Notes: generated by a model from the sequence alone, not told the origin. DNA of 64,000 bases from Miscanthus floridulus (GCF_019320115.1 NC_089582.1:116690637-116754636); one strand, 5' to 3'; shown: positions 1 to 12,434, counted from the first letter of the stretch. Numbers and translations are program-made.

Positions 1-1308
1 CTTGACTTTGGAGAAACATATGCCCCGGTTGCTAGATTGGAAGCAATTAGAATCTTGCTAACCTATGCTTATGCCCACAACATCAAGATCTATCAAATGG
101 ATGTTAAGAGTGCATTTCTCAATGGTTACATCAATGAAGAAGTATATGTTGAGCAACCTCCTAGTTTTGAAGATGACAAGAAGCCCAACCATGTGTACAA
201 GTTGAAAAAGGCATTGTATGGCTTGAAGCAAGCACCTAGAGCATGATATGAGAGATTAAGGGATTTCCTACTCTCTAAAGGATTCACAATGGGCAAGGTT
301 GACACCACTCTTTTCATCAAGAATATTGGAAAAGATCTATTTGTGTTGAAAATATATGTTGATGATATCATATTTGGATCCACCAATCAAGACTTTTGTG
401 AAGAATTTGGAAAAATGATGGCTAATGAGTTTGAGATGTCCATGATTGGAGAGTTGAGTTACTTCCTTGGTCTTCAAATTAAGCAATTAAAGAATGGTAT
501 ATTTGTGAGTCAAGGCAAGTACATCAAGGACACGATCAAGAAGTTTGGAATGATTGATAGTAAAGCCATTAGCACACCAATGGGAACCAATGGCAACTTG
601 GATAGTGATGCAAGTGGAAATATGGTGGATCAAAAATTGTATTGGTCTATGTTTGGAAGCCTACTCTATGTGACCACATCAAGACCGGATGTCATGTTTA
701 GTGTATGCATGTGTGCAAGATTTCAAGCCTCACCAAGAGAAAGTCATTCGAAGGCTACAAAGAGAATATTGAGGTACTTGAAGCATACACCAAATGTTGG
801 TTTGTGGTATCCCAAAGGAGCAAAGTTTGAGCTAGTTGGTGATTCCAACTTGGATTATGCGGGATGCAAGGTTGAAAGGAAGAGCACCTCGGGCACATGT
901 CAATTGTTAGTAAGATCACTTGTTTCATGGTCATCAAAAAAGCAAAATAGTGTTGCACTATCAACCATCGAAGCCAAATACATATTCGTCGGTAGTTGTT
1001 GTGCACAAATTCTTTGGATGAAGGCCACCTTGAATGACTTTGGAATCAAGTTTAAGAAAGTGCCATTGCTTTGTGACAATGAGAGTGCAATCAAATTGTC
1101 CAACAATCCGGTTCAACATGCAAGAACAAAGCACATTGATGTCCGTCACCATTTCATAAGAGATCACCTACAAAAAGGGAACATTTGCATTGAGAGTGTT
1201 GGCACTGAAGATCAACTTGCCGATATATTCACCAAGCCATTGGATGAGAAAAGGTTTTGCAAGCTAAAGAATGAGTTGAACATATTGGATTTCTCAAATA
1301 TGTGTTGA
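1..1308 (+). pseudogene. Ty1/copia Sirevirus-type pol, 3' part (reverse transcriptase and RNase H), one internal stop
   Basis: The window opens inside the reverse transcriptase domain of a copia polyprotein; the frame is open from base 1. The RT motifs [22 protein letters not shown] and YGLKQAPRA appear in order, then the catalytic box YVDDIIFGSTN near 354-388, which is typical of Sirevirus/Maximus elements. The RNase H region follows, with KSTSGTCQ, LSTIEAKY, CDNESAIKLSNNP and TKHIDVRHHFIRDH. The C-terminus LADIFTKPLDEKRF is the usual end of copia pol. The frame is broken once, by TGA at 244-246, where the family has Trp (RAWYERL), so a G-to-A change on this strand is the simplest origin. 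The same frame resumes directly and ends with TGA at 1306-1308. Integrase and gag lie left of the window. RNase H would remove the RNA template during reverse transcription in the cytoplasmic particle. As read, it cannot give a full polyprotein. Confidence 0.93.
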
Positions 1309-2511
1309 TGCACCCCCCACTTATATGACATGCCTCTCGTTCGAGCTATTCAAGGTAAAAGTTGATTGACATGACATACATCCTTGCTAAGGACATGTTT
1401 AGTGCATCTAGTCACATTTTCATTTTTATTAGGACCTTTAAAGTGGTTCAATTTTATTTGGCTCACTCATGAAAATCAAATGAAATTGATGTTTATATGG
1501 TACCACTATTGCTTCTATGCTTGACTTGATCTAGTGGTAGCATATGACATGTTTGTGGGCTTGTAAACCTAGTGTTTAATCTAGAAAATGAACTCTAAGT
1601 GTTTAACTCAACATGGTACAAGATAACCCTTGTTTGGAGGTGTGAAGAAGCTTGTCCTTGGATCAAACCGAGTTAAATATATTTGGTAAATGATCTAGAT
1701 TGGACCAAATTTGGGAAAATAATCCCCACCCCATTGATTGACATTGATAATCTCTACCTATTTATATTTTAAGCCTTTGTGGTCATTGATGACAAAGGGA
1801 GAGAGAAACAAAGATATAAGTGATAGGAGGAGAAATAATGAAGATATTAGTACATGGGGAGAAAGAAGTGTACTACTAAGATGATGAAAAGACAACAAAG
1901 GGGGAGTATTTTACATAGGGGAAAAAATATGACAAAGGAAAGGGATCAATTAAAATTATGAGCACACAAGTAGGGGGAGCAAGCTCATGAACTTGTATGG
2001 TGCATTCGAATGTGCATTTCATATGTTTGCTTGCATGGCACAAGTTTTAAATTTCAATATCCATGCTTGTGTGGTGCATGCTAGTTGTAGGTTTGAATGA
2101 TAAAATAAAAAACTAGCATGCATAGGATATCTTATGATTTCATTTCCAAGTATTTCCAAGTGGTATCTTTTCAAAGTGTGTTTCCAAGAAGTATAGAGCT
2201 AACCATGGTGCTAAGGATGGTATAATGGTGCACTCCGATTGGTATCACGCTTCAAAGGTCCATCCTTTAAACCTTAGCATCATTTGGTAGACATTGTCTC
2301 CTATATTTCCTATCTAAGCATATGTGCAAGCTACAATCCAAACTCTTAGCACATATGTTGGGGGAGCAATTGCTACCATTTGAGGTTCATGAAACTTGTC
2401 CATATTCTTTTACACATGGTAAATATGCTTGGGCAAGCAACATGGATTCAATTGAATTTCAATTCATATCTTTGTGAAAGGGTTGTCATCAATTACCAAA
2501 AAGGGGGAGAT
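1309..2511 (+). other. Sirevirus noncoding region between pol and 3' LTR, with repeated polypurine tracts
   Basis: No reading frame of note is present. The stretch carries several purine runs built on the core GGGGGAG, near 1899-1906, 1972-1979, 2359-2366 and 2502-2509, plus weaker ones near 1790-1810 and 1918-1925. Multiple polypurine tracts before the 3' LTR are a known signature of Sireviruses. Only the last tract touches the LTR and would prime plus-strand DNA synthesis. Confidence 0.75.
2498..2511 (+). promoter_or_regulatory. Terminal polypurine tract (plus-strand primer) of the Sirevirus
   Basis: The purine run AAAAAGGGGGAGA ends directly before the LTR start TGAAAG. Position and composition match the plus-strand priming site of LTR retrotransposons. 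Confidence 0.8.
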
Positions 2512-4388
2512 TGAAAGCTCTAGTTTGGTTTTGGTAAATTGATGAAACCCTAAGTGCTAACCTAGTTCATCAAGTGATCATGAGATAGCACATTCCAAGT
2601 TGTGAAGCAAATGAAGATCATAGCACGATAATGATGATGACATGATGATGATCAAGTGCTTGGACTTGGAAAGAAGAAAGAGAAAAACTAAAAACTCAAG
2701 GCAAAGGTATAAACCATAGGAGCTATTTTGTTTTGGTGATCAAGACACTTAGAGAGTGTGATCACATTTAGGTTTGATAGCCGTACTATTAAGAGGGGTG
2801 AAACTCGTATCGAAATGCGATTATAAAAGTGCCACTAGATACTCTAACTCATTGCATATGCATTTAGGATCTAGTGGAATGCTAACACCCTTGAAAATGT
2901 TTGTGAAAATATGCTAACACATGTGCACAAGGTGATACACTTGGTGGTTTACACATTTGAGCAAGGATGAAGAAGTTAGAGGTGAAAAGGAGTTTGTCTT
3001 GCTGGTCACAAGGTGACTGGACGCTGGTCCCAGAGGAACCGGCGTGTTCGGTCAGTTGTAAGAGCAGAGATGCTAGCGTCGCTCAACGACCAGATGCTAG
3101 GTCGCTCAACGACCAGACGCTGGAGGCAGGGTCTGGTCCTGTTGTTGAACAGTGCTGAGGAAAGTCACTGTGTGACCAAACGCTATCAGGGTCCGGTCAA
3201 GCATGACCGGATGCGTCCAATCAAAGAAAATCATTTCTAGAACCTTACTGGAAATGACTGAACGCTAGAGGCTGAGCGTCTGGTCAGTTTGTGCGCTACG
3301 TCTAATCAACAGATGACCGTTGAAATCTAACGAATAGTATTTGAAATAGGGAACACATGGCGTGAATCATGTGACCGGACACTGAGGGCTAGCGTCCGGT
3401 CGATCGGACCGGAGCATCTAGTCATCCTGCGTTGTGCCCAGTGAAGGGGTACAACGACTCTATTTCGTGGGGGCTTCTATTTAAGCCCCATGGCCAGTTG
3501 AAGCCCACACCTTTGGCCATTTTCTTTGACATAACAACCTTGTGAGCTTAGCCAAAGCCCTCCCACTCATCTCCATCATTGATTCATCATCTTTGTGAGA
3601 TTGGGAGTGAATCCAAGTGCATTGCTTGAGTGATTACATCTAGAGGCACTTGGTGTTCGTGTTTCACTGTGGGTTTCACTTGTTACTCTTGGTGGTTGCC
3701 ACCACCTAGACGGCTTGGAGCAGCGAGGATCATCAAGTGGAGAGTGGTGATTGTCTCTGGCTCCGATCGTGGTGATTGTGAGGGGTTCTTGACCTTTCCC
3801 CGGTGGAGCGCCAAAAGGTACTCTAGTGGATTGCTCGTGGCTTGTGTGATCCTCATCTTGTGTTGGTTGTGTGGCACCCTATTGAGGGTTTGGCGTGTGA
3901 AGCAAATTAGCGCGTGAACCTCCAAGTGAGTGAATCACCACAACGAGGACTAGCTTGCTGGCAAGCAAGTGAACCTCGGTAAAAATCATTATGTTCATCA
4001 TTGATTCCGAGGTGATTGGTCTTTATTGTTATTCATCCTTGTGATTGATTGGTTCCTTCATCTACATGGCGGTATAACCTTCTTGATCACTCTCTTTACA
4101 TTACCATGAACTAGTTGTCAAGCTCTTTAGTGTAGCTAGTTGTGAGAGCATGCTTGCTTGGTTGGTGTGGCTCTTTAGTTAGCCTTTGAGAGCACACTAA
4201 CATAGGGTAGTGTCATAGCTATTGTGTGAATAGATACTATCTAAACTAGAATTGTGGTAGATGGCTTGCATTTTGAGTAGGTTAGCACAACACGCTTCGC
4301 CTCATAATTGTCTAACCATTTTGTTAAGTGTTGTTGTAGAAATTTTTATTAGGCTATTCACCCCCCCTCTAGCCATTAGGACCTTTCA
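2512..4388 (+). repeat. Complete 3' LTR of the Sirevirus (about 1.88 kb)
   Basis: The LTR begins TGAAAG straight after the polypurine tract and ends with the matching inverted terminus CTTTCA. The 3' end has a C-run followed by CTCTAGCCATTAGG, as in other grass Sireviruses. The region 3010-3430 is crowded with variants of a GACCGGACGCT/CCAGACGCT motif in both orientations, probably the CG-rich palindromic block of Sirevirus U3. The 5' LTR lies outside the window. The next five bases, ACTGG, would be the target duplication but cannot be checked here. Confidence 0.88.
3478..3485 (+). promoter_or_regulatory. Candidate TATA box of the Sirevirus LTR
   Basis: TATTTAAG sits inside a short GGGGCTT/AAGCCCC palindrome about 970 bases into the LTR, just after the CG-rich block, where the U3/R boundary is expected. 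No transcription start can be read from sequence alone. Confidence 0.45.
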
Positions 4389-5069
4389 ACTGGACACAAC
4401 CTTCTAGCATTCGGTCACTAAGTGACCCAGCGTTCGGTCAGAGACCAATGCCAGCGTCTTCATGCTTCAGTTGACAGAACGCACTGGTCCAATCGAGACC
4501 AGCGTTCGGTCACTTATAGTGACCTCCATCTTTTCTATCTAGGGCGCTGGTGGCATCGTCAGACTATCCGCACTCTACGGGCAGACACTCCACACGTGAA
4601 GTTGCTAACCCTTGCTCCAATGTGCCAACCACCAAGTGTGTCACCTTGTGCATATGTGTTAGCATATTTTCACAAACATTTTCAAGGGTGTTAGCACTCC
4701 ACTAGATCCTAAATGCATATGCAATGAGCTAGAGCATCTAGTGGCACTTTGATAACCGCATTTCGATATGAGTTTCACCCCTCTTAATAGTACAGCTATC
4801 GATCCTAAATATGATCACACTCGCTAAGTGTCTCGATCACTTAAAACAAAATGGCTCCTACTATTTATACCTTTGCCTTGAGCCTTTTGTTTTTCTCTTT
4901 CTTCTTTTCCAAGTTCAAGCATTTGATCATCACCATGCCATCACCATCATCATGATCTTCATTATTGCTTCATTACTTGGAGTAGTGCTACCTATCTCAT
5001 AATCACTTTGATATACTAGGTTAGCACTTAGGATTTCATCAATTAACCAAAACCAAACTAAAGCTTTCA
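4389..5069 (-). repeat. Inverted 5' fragment of a second, related Sirevirus LTR
   Basis: Read on the minus strand from 5069, the sequence starts TGAAAGCT and follows the first ~680 bases of the LTR at 2512: the same order of start, the AAACCCTAAG-like block, the ATCATCATG-rich part, the TTTCGATATG-like block and the CG-rich motif. It is visibly diverged. It stops abruptly at 4388/4389, where the plus-strand Sirevirus joins. The simplest reading is that the plus-strand Sirevirus inserted into an older Sirevirus LTR of opposite orientation, whose remainder lies left of the window. The older LTR's outer edge at 5069 abuts a copia coding sequence, its own target. Confidence 0.82.
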
Positions 5070-7828
5070 GGGCTCCAAGGCATCCTTCTTTGAGCTCGAC
5101 GATGATGTTACTGGTACGGTGAAGTTTGGTGATGGCTCATAGGTTGAAATCCAAGGGTGTGGCACCATCATCTTCAAGTGCTAGAACATGGAGCATTGCT
5201 CGCTAATGGATGTATATTACATCCCACGGCTACATTCCAACATCATCAGCATTAGTTAGCTAGATGAGCACGGTAGCAAGGTACTCATCAAGGACAGAGT
5301 CCTTAAGATCAGGGACTGGGAGCAGCGACCTCTCACCAAGGTGAAGAGGTCCTTGAATCAGTTGTACCTGCTTGACCTGAAGGTAGAGCAGCCGGTGTGC
5401 CTGGTGGCAAGGCACACTAAGGAACCATGGATGTGGCATGCCCAATTCGAACATCTCAGCTTCAATGTGCTTGGTCGGTTGGAGAAGATGGCCTGAGGGC
5501 TACCCCACATCAAGCACAGAGGTGAGCTATGTGACAACTGCCTTAGCCGAGAAGTAGAGGAGGCTACCATTCCCAAAGGTAGCCAAGTATCGCGCGAAGG
5601 ACGCTCTTGAGCTCATCCACGGTGACCTCTACGGGCCGATCATGCTAGCTACAAATGGTGGTCAGCGGTACTTCCTCCTACTCATGGATGATTGAAGTCG
5701 CTACATGTGGCTACAACTCCTGACAAGCAAGGACGAAGCAGCAGCAGCGATCAAGAAGTTCAAGATGTGCATGGAGGCCGAGAGCGGCAAGAAGCTCCAC
5801 ATGCTGAGGACTAATTGCAGTGGTAAATTCACTTTGGTGGAGTTCGCTATGTACTATGCAGATCAGGATGTGGTGTGACACCACACCGCACCATACTCGC
5901 CACAACAAAATGGCATGGTGGAGCGACAGAACCAGATGGTGGTCGGCATGGCTCGATACATGACAAAGGCCAAAGCCATGCTGGCAAGGTTCTAGGGGTA
6001 GGCGATGACCATAATGGTGTTCATCCTCAACCATGCTCCAACCAAAGCCCTAATGGGCAAGACACCGTTCAAAGCTTGGTATGGGCGTAAGCTGAGCATG
6101 TCCTTCCTTTAGACATTCAACTGCATTGGCCACGTCAGGAAGATGAAGCCGAACCTCACCAAGCTAAAGGATAGGAGCACACCCATGGTGTTCCTAGGCT
6201 ACGCGGAGGGTACCAAGGCATACTGGCTCTATGACCCACGCAGAGACAAGGTGCTTGTCTCGCGCGACGTCGTGTTCGATGAGAAGGCGGCTTGGGACTG
6301 GACTAGTCTGAGCATGGGGGAAGCCGGCAACTTCACTAGCACCTTTGTCGTCGAGCACCTGGTCATGCATAGTGGTGGAGATGCTAGGGAAGAGGTATCG
6401 AGCACTCCAGCGGTAGAGCCGAGCACTCCTGAGGTAGCACCGAGCACTTCAAGAGGGATGCCGAGCACTCCAGGAGGAGTGCTGAGTAGTCCTAGAGGGA
6501 TACTGAGCATGCTAGGAGTGGCACCGAGAGGTTCTACAGTGGTGTTGACCTCTCTAGGAAGGGTGCCGAGCACTCCCATGGCGGGGCCAAGCGGTCTTGT
6601 AGTGGTGCCGACCACTCCAAGACTGAGGCTGAGCACTCCTATAGTGGTGCCGAGCACTGCAGCAGTAGTGATGAGCCATCTAGAAGTAGTGTCAAGCACT
6701 ACAACCATGGTGCCGAGCACTCTAGGTGCTATGCCAAGCACTCTGGCGGAATAGGGAACTCCATCGATGCCGATCGAGTTTGCCTCACCTCCAAGTGGCA
6801 TCACTAAGTTCGTGGATGCCTTCCACGAAGGTGAGGAGGTGCAGTTCCATAGGCTGGACGACATCATCGGTGGCATAGGACCCTAAGGATTGGCTGGTCA
6901 GCTACTCAATGATGTAGAGCTACTGCCCATCAGTGCAGAGGAACCACCCACGTTCATGTTGGCCGAGCGGGATGGAAACTAGTGATGGGTGATTTTGGAG
7001 GAGATGAAGGCGATCGAGGAAAATGAGACATGATAGCTCATCGATCCACCTCTAGGATGTCATCTGATCAGCCTAAAGTCGATGTACAAGGTCAAGCAGG
7101 ATGAGCTCAGCACCATTATCAAGCACAAGGCATGCCTTGTCGCCTGAGGCTTTGTTCAGCGCGAGGGCATAAACTTCGAGGAGGTCTTTGCACCAGTAGT
7201 GTGCATGGAGTCGGTCCATTTGCTACTAGCCTTGGTAGCAGCAAAGGACTAGCACGTCCATCACTTGGACATTAAATTAGCCTTCCTCAATGGCGAGCTG
7301 GTGGAGACGGTCTTTGTTAGGCAACCTCTAGGTTTCGCCATCAAGGGAGAGGAGCACAGGGTGCTTCAACTGCACAAGGTGCTCTATGGGCTATGGCAGG
7401 CCCCATGAGCATGGAACGCCAAGCTTGATGCCATGCTGGGCGAGCTTGGGTTTCAATAGTGCACAAGCAAGCATGCGCTCTACATGCGACGACGAGGGAA
7501 GGAGGAGCTCGTTGTTGGCGTGTATGTGGACGACTTGATCATCACCGATGTGCGCACAGAGGACATCAATAGCTTCAAACGTGAGATGGCAACTTGTTTT
7601 TGAATGAGCAATCTCAGCGCACTCTCCTACTACCTTGGCATCGAGGTGAGAAAGGGGAAGGAGGAACTCATGCTCAGTTAGAGCGTGTATGCCTCCAAGC
7701 TGTTGGAGCGGAGTGGCATGGCTGAGTGCAAGTCATGCGTGACTCCAATAGAGGAGCGGCTGAAGCTGACGAAGGCCAGCACCGCGGCGAAGGTGGATGC
7801 AACACTCTACCGAAGCATCATTGGTGGT
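5070..7828 (+). pseudogene. Decayed Ty1/copia polyprotein (protease edge, integrase, reverse transcriptase)
   Basis: Translation begins just past the retropepsin site, at SKASFFELDDDVTG and VKFGDGS. The GAG-pre-integrase motif MWHAQFEHL follows near 5428. After a frame change between about 5457 and 5610 come the integrase core (LIHGDLYGP, SPQQNGMVERQNQMV) and the C-terminal piece MVFLGYAEGTKAYWLYDP near 6190. A serine/proline/threonine-rich linker follows (see 6391-6755). The RT motifs are HHLDIKLAFLNGELVETV, YGLWQAP and the catalytic YVDDLII near 7523. The frame holds more than a dozen stops, and RNase H is missing because the sequence is cut at IIGG by another LTR at 7829. The upstream part was cut by the inverted Sirevirus LTR. 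The element is dead; I did not assign its lineage. Confidence 0.9.
6391..6755 (+). repeat. Degenerate PSTP-coding repeat in the copia integrase-RT linker
   Basis: About fifteen imperfect units built on CCGAGCACTCC encode repeated (P/L)STP plus a few small or hydrophobic residues. Unit length varies from about 24 to 30 bases. The block ends in a TAG at 6752-6754. Such low-complexity linkers between integrase and RT are known in copia polyproteins; this one seems expanded by slippage. Confidence 0.6.
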
Positions 7829-8121
7829 TGTCGGTGTTTCAAACAAACACCAACTAGTAAATTTATATTTATTGCGCGTTAGGCTCAGATGGTGTACTAA
7901 AGGACATAAGGTTTATACTAGTTTGGGCAGAATATCCCTATGTCTAGTTTGCTGCTGCTCATGTTCCTAGTACCAAAAAATGTTCATATTAGGGGGTACA
8001 AATGGCCGAGAGAGGGACATGTCCCAAGTCTCTGATGGAAAGGTCGAAAGGACGCTAAGAGCTCGGTTGCTGCTTGGCTATGTATTATGTGTGGAATCGA
8101 TCCATCCCTTTAGTGGGTTGT
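7829..8121 (+). repeat. 5' part of an LTR, plus orientation, inserted in the copia RT region
   Basis: It starts TGTCGGTGTTTC immediately after the truncated copia coding sequence. It has the 'GGTTTATACTAGTTTGGGCAG' type of LTR start common in grass Ty3/gypsy elements. It breaks off at about 8121, where a new TGTAGCACTTGG-type sequence begins. A similar sequence occurs inverted at 10441-10706. There are no coding regions. Confidence 0.5.
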
Positions 8122-10440
8122 TGTAGCACTTGGTTTTAAAGACAAAACTAGATACACACTATATGTGAGTCCAGGAAGTCAAATCTCACATATACCCATA
8201 AATAAGGGTAATATTAATAGACAATGCTTAAATACATAACGTATTAGTATAAAGAATATAACCTCAGAGTATAGACAGCGGAAAGACAACTCTGATCTTC
8301 AGGCAGAGACTCTAAATCCATAAGGACAACTGACTGGTTGACCACAAGCCTAACTCCACCAAACCAGCAATCTGGTACCCATCTAGGATTTTCATTGGAT
8401 GTAAAGCAAGTGTAAGCTCACCATATTAGCAAGTATATCAAAGGGATCTATGAGGCTCAAAAGGCTTGACACTGTTTGACTGCGGTTCACAATTTTAGTT
8501 GATCAAATTTTAGCATCCTGAACCACTACTTTAATGGGCAGTCCAATTCCCAAGTGATATTAAAGTATAGTCATGTTTATCTCAATTCCCAACCATTCAT
8601 CATCTACAGTAACCACTAATCTTGAAGGACCTAGACCACTTGTATCCGTGAGCACGGCTGTTATAACAGGTCAAATATTTCTGTAGAAATTATACATCTT
8701 TACCCATTGAGCTGTGATTCCCAATGTCAGGATTTGCAAGGCCCACTACAACTCTACCTAGGAAGTGTGGTAGGGTTTCACTATGAAACCCTTAGCTAGT
8801 TGCACTAACAAGTCATAGCTACTAAGGAGTGGCACACGTGAGCAACGCAGCATGGTACACACATCCTAGCAGAAAAAGGAAAGATACCCTCTTACCCTTA
8901 CTGGTAGCTATAGGCGAGCTAGTACAATCTAGTTAATAGGTTAAAGTTAGAGCCATATGACACTCAGGGTTGTACGGAACCTCCTGGGTTGTCGCTTTAG
9001 GATTAAGTCCTTATGGAGAGGAACTAGAGTACTCAACCCCATACTCTGGCCCCTATCTGTTGCTACAAAGCTTCATGTTGTCATATTGCATAATGTCTTT
9101 AGTCATGTTTAGCTATTCTTTTATGTTCAGCGCTGCAGCATCTATCCAAAATGCATACCCAAACCCTAGGTAACAAGGATATGTGGTACAAGTATTCATC
9201 TAGGTAAAGTCCTTAAGGGTATATCAAATTAGACACATATAGGAATATGAAGTGTAATAATTCATAGGTACAAGGGGCCTTTGGTACACTTGCCTTAAAT
9301 ATCGATCCTTCGATAAGCTTTAATCTTCAACGTTCTTCTTCTTCTTCTGGATCACCACGTATATCTCACCGACTGGGTGTAATCATAGAACACCACACAA
9401 ACATCCATACACATACATGCATAGCATATAATTGCATCTATATCAGAATAGTACATCAATCATAGAAAAGATAAGTAAAAGAGTTTGAAACACAATTCTA
9501 TAAATCGCTACGAACACATAGTCACGAGAAGCACTCTAATCGGAGCTACGGTTGAAAAGTTACAACTATCGAGAGATTTGCTTTATACATGGAAAAGAAA
9601 CTATAGGCTTCATTTATTTTAACTATATAAATTCATGTATATAAGATATTTTTATAATATAGATTAAATTAAGTCAATTTTAGATTTGCATTATAAAACT
9701 AAAGTAAAACAAATTATATTTTATTTATAAAATCCAGTTGCATAATCATTAATCAAGATATGATTTAAACCATGTTATTTTAGAAATAACAATATAGTAA
9801 ATACTATTACTAACACGTAGATCTCATCGCTATGAATCTAACGCAACTCGAACGGACTATTTCGGAGTTAAAATGAATAAATTATGATTTAAACAAGTTT
9901 TACTTTAGTTAAATAATAGATTAAATCTATCCATGAATTTCAAAATATTGAAAACATGCTTAACAGTAGTATAAACATGTAAAAAACATAAATACGGTCC
10001 TAACGCAATTCGAACGGGTCAAATCGGACTTAAAACACAAAAGTTACGCATGAAATAAGGTCTCATGGCATTTCTATAAATAACTCGAACTCATTTTTGA
10101 ATTAAAACAATTAAAAATTTGAATTTACATGAATTTTGGACTGCGCGCACTATTTCTGGAAACTATAGGGTCCTAAACAAATAAAAGCAGGGATGATTTG
10201 TATTTATTTTGAATTAAACCGGACTATGGGTTGATTACTTGAAAACCCAGGGGCTAAACTGCAAAACGTGTGCCGCTTTAACCAAGGGCTGACTGCGGCT
10301 GCTGACCTGGCGCCACGCGGTAGCCTCTGGTTGGCGTGGTGCGCCACGCGTGCAGTGGACACGCTGACGCGGCACCGTAGGCCGAGTCTATGGATCCACG
10401 GTGGACCATCTAAGCACATCCCTAATCACACTTCAGCACA
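8122..10440. mobile_element. Unclassified LTR-like noncoding repeat, AT-rich, no reading frame
   Basis: The segment begins TGTAGCACTTGG and runs about 2.3 kb without a supportable gene. It changes from mixed composition (8122-9350), through very AT-rich sequence (9600-10150), to a GC-rich part near 10290-10400 with repeated GCGCCACGCG motifs. This gradient resembles LTRs of Ty3/gypsy chromoviruses, but no second copy, primer site or terminal CA could be fixed. It sits between two LTR fragments in opposite orientation. Confidence 0.35.
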
Positions 10441-10706
10441 CCTGAATATGCCTAAGCACTACTAGCATGTCTCGACGCGCCTTAGCGGTACACGTTTGCC
10501 TCTTCCTCCAGAGTCTTGGGACTTCCTCCCTCTCTCGCCTGTTTGTAACCCCTACTACAAACCAAGTGCCGATAACACGAGCAGTAGCGAATTGGACATA
10601 GGGACATTCATCCCAAACCAGTATAAACCCTTGTGTCTTTCGAGCACACCATCCGAGCCTGACGCGCAAATGCAAATTTACTCGTCGGTGATCCAAAACA
10701 CCAACA
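10441..10706 (-). repeat. LTR 5' fragment, minus orientation, related to 7829-8121
   Basis: On the minus strand from 10706 the sequence begins TGTTGGTGTTTTGG. It then follows the same order as the fragment at 7829: a GCGCGTCAGGCTCGGATGG-like block, the TTTATACTGGTTTGGG block, a GTAGTAGGGG block, and an AGAGAGGGA block followed by CCCAAG. It is diverged but clearly related, so the pair brackets 8122-10440 as an inverted repeat. Confidence 0.6.
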
Positions 10707-11995
10707 ACTATCGATCATATTTCGTCAATAGGAATGTAAAGAGAAAGTGATAGGAGGTTATATCAAGTTGGGCAAGTGTCAACAACAATACCAAGGAGAC
10801 AATGTGACACAAGATATATCCTTGTGGTTCGGTTGCTTGCCAACAACCTATGTCCATGTTATGGCTAGACACTAACTTGGTGGCTCACGCGCTAATAGGC
10901 ATCACACACCTACCCCACCACTTGGACGTCGTAAGAACCACACAAGAGAGGCTCCTATAGACGCAGAAATCTGAACACTGCTCAGGACACATGACAAGCC
11001 TAGGAGATTACTTTACTCCAATATAGGACAAGTTAGTTTTGAGGTCGTAGGCATGTCAGTTAGTTTGACCCTACAATTGACAAGGAGAAGATAGTCAGTA
11101 ACTTAAGGTGAAACATATCGGTGTTTCTCTAGACAGTTCCAATGTATGGCTAAAAAGCTGATGAACAAGGCTACCGGCTATAGAGCCCGTATCCAACAAT
11201 GTAATGATAAGACTTAACGAACATAAGCATCATCGACTATATACAAGTGTAAACACTATCAAACAAAGGGCCGATGAACATAGAATGAGATGACACAGTG
11301 AAAGCGCGGGCTATCGGCTGTTGAGCCGATGCAGTGTGAATAATGTATAGCATGCGAATAGTCAACTATTTAATACAAATAAATATATAAACTAACTAGA
11401 CTAATCTATTATTACCACCAAATAGTTCAATTTGACGCAGCCTTGGCAAAGATAACAAATTAAAGCTAACAAGCCGACAGATCTATTTATAGTTCAACAA
11501 AATCTTGAAAACATACTATAAACGTGAAGGAACAAGTCACCAGCTTTATAGCCAATGAAGACATAGTGAATGTACAAAGCCATGCTTTCCTAATAAGAAA
11601 CCCATTAACTAACAAAATCTAATCTAACATTACTATCAAACAGGTTGATACGATGCAGCGATGATAGTAGCCGATAGACTAAAGATTATTAGTCGATGAA
11701 TCACTTTACAGCAAAACAAGACCTTGAACATCCGCTATGTTTGATTAAAATTAAGATAAACCAGCCAATGTAATAGAATCTGATGTCAAAATAAGGATTT
11801 GACCATGATATAGCAACAAGACAACAGATTAATATGATGAGAGCTGATGGATCTTAATCTTAATCGGGTAATTGGTAATATAGCATGATCAATAACCGGT
11901 GAATCTACTAATCTACTAAAAATAGTGAGAGATCAAAAGATGGAGCCTTACTAATCTTAATAGATTCGATAACTAACTAATATTAAACCGAGCTA

Positions 11996-12236
11996 CTTCC
12001 TCTGTCCTGTAATATAGTGCATTCTAGGAATTTTAAGACAAATTAAGAGAGAACATAAAAGATGCATGTACCCTCATTTTATTTCCTAATCAGACGCTAT
12101 CATCAACATGATTAATTATGATTGGTTGATAAATGGAAAGTATTTAATGTAAAATTGGTGTTTGTCCTCTAGAATGCATTATATTTTAGGACAAATTTTG
12201 AATGCTTGAATGCACTATATTACAGGACGGATGGAG
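11996..12236. mobile_element. Stowaway-type MITE (241 bp) with TA target duplication
   Basis: The ends are CTTCCTCTGTCCTGTAATAT and the reverse complement CTCCATCCGTCCTGTAATAT, the classic Stowaway (Tc1/mariner) terminal repeat CTCCCTCCGT. The element is flanked by TA at 11994-11995 and 12237-12238. The interior is AT-rich and noncoding, so it would need a transposase supplied in trans. Confidence 0.9.
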
Positions 12237-12434
12237 TAGAGATCAAACGATGCGGCCTAACAAGGTAAAACACTAGTCCTGACGACACTTGCAAGCAAAA
12301 CGGAGATCAAAACCGATGCAACCCTACTTACTGAAGAACTCGTCGAGATGTATAGTACTCCTACTCCTAAGGTTTTGGCATGAAAGCCGAAAGTTGTATT
12401 GATTGTGTGTGTTCATTTTGATTACAATAACCGG

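Noticed and set aside
2967..3240. Two overlapping plus-strand frames in the Sirevirus LTR
   Set aside because: They result from the CG-rich GACCGGACGCT repeats in U3, open in two frames; no domain.
6229..6876. Minus-strand 215-codon frame
   Set aside because: Shadow of the repetitive PSTP linker of the copia element on the plus strand.
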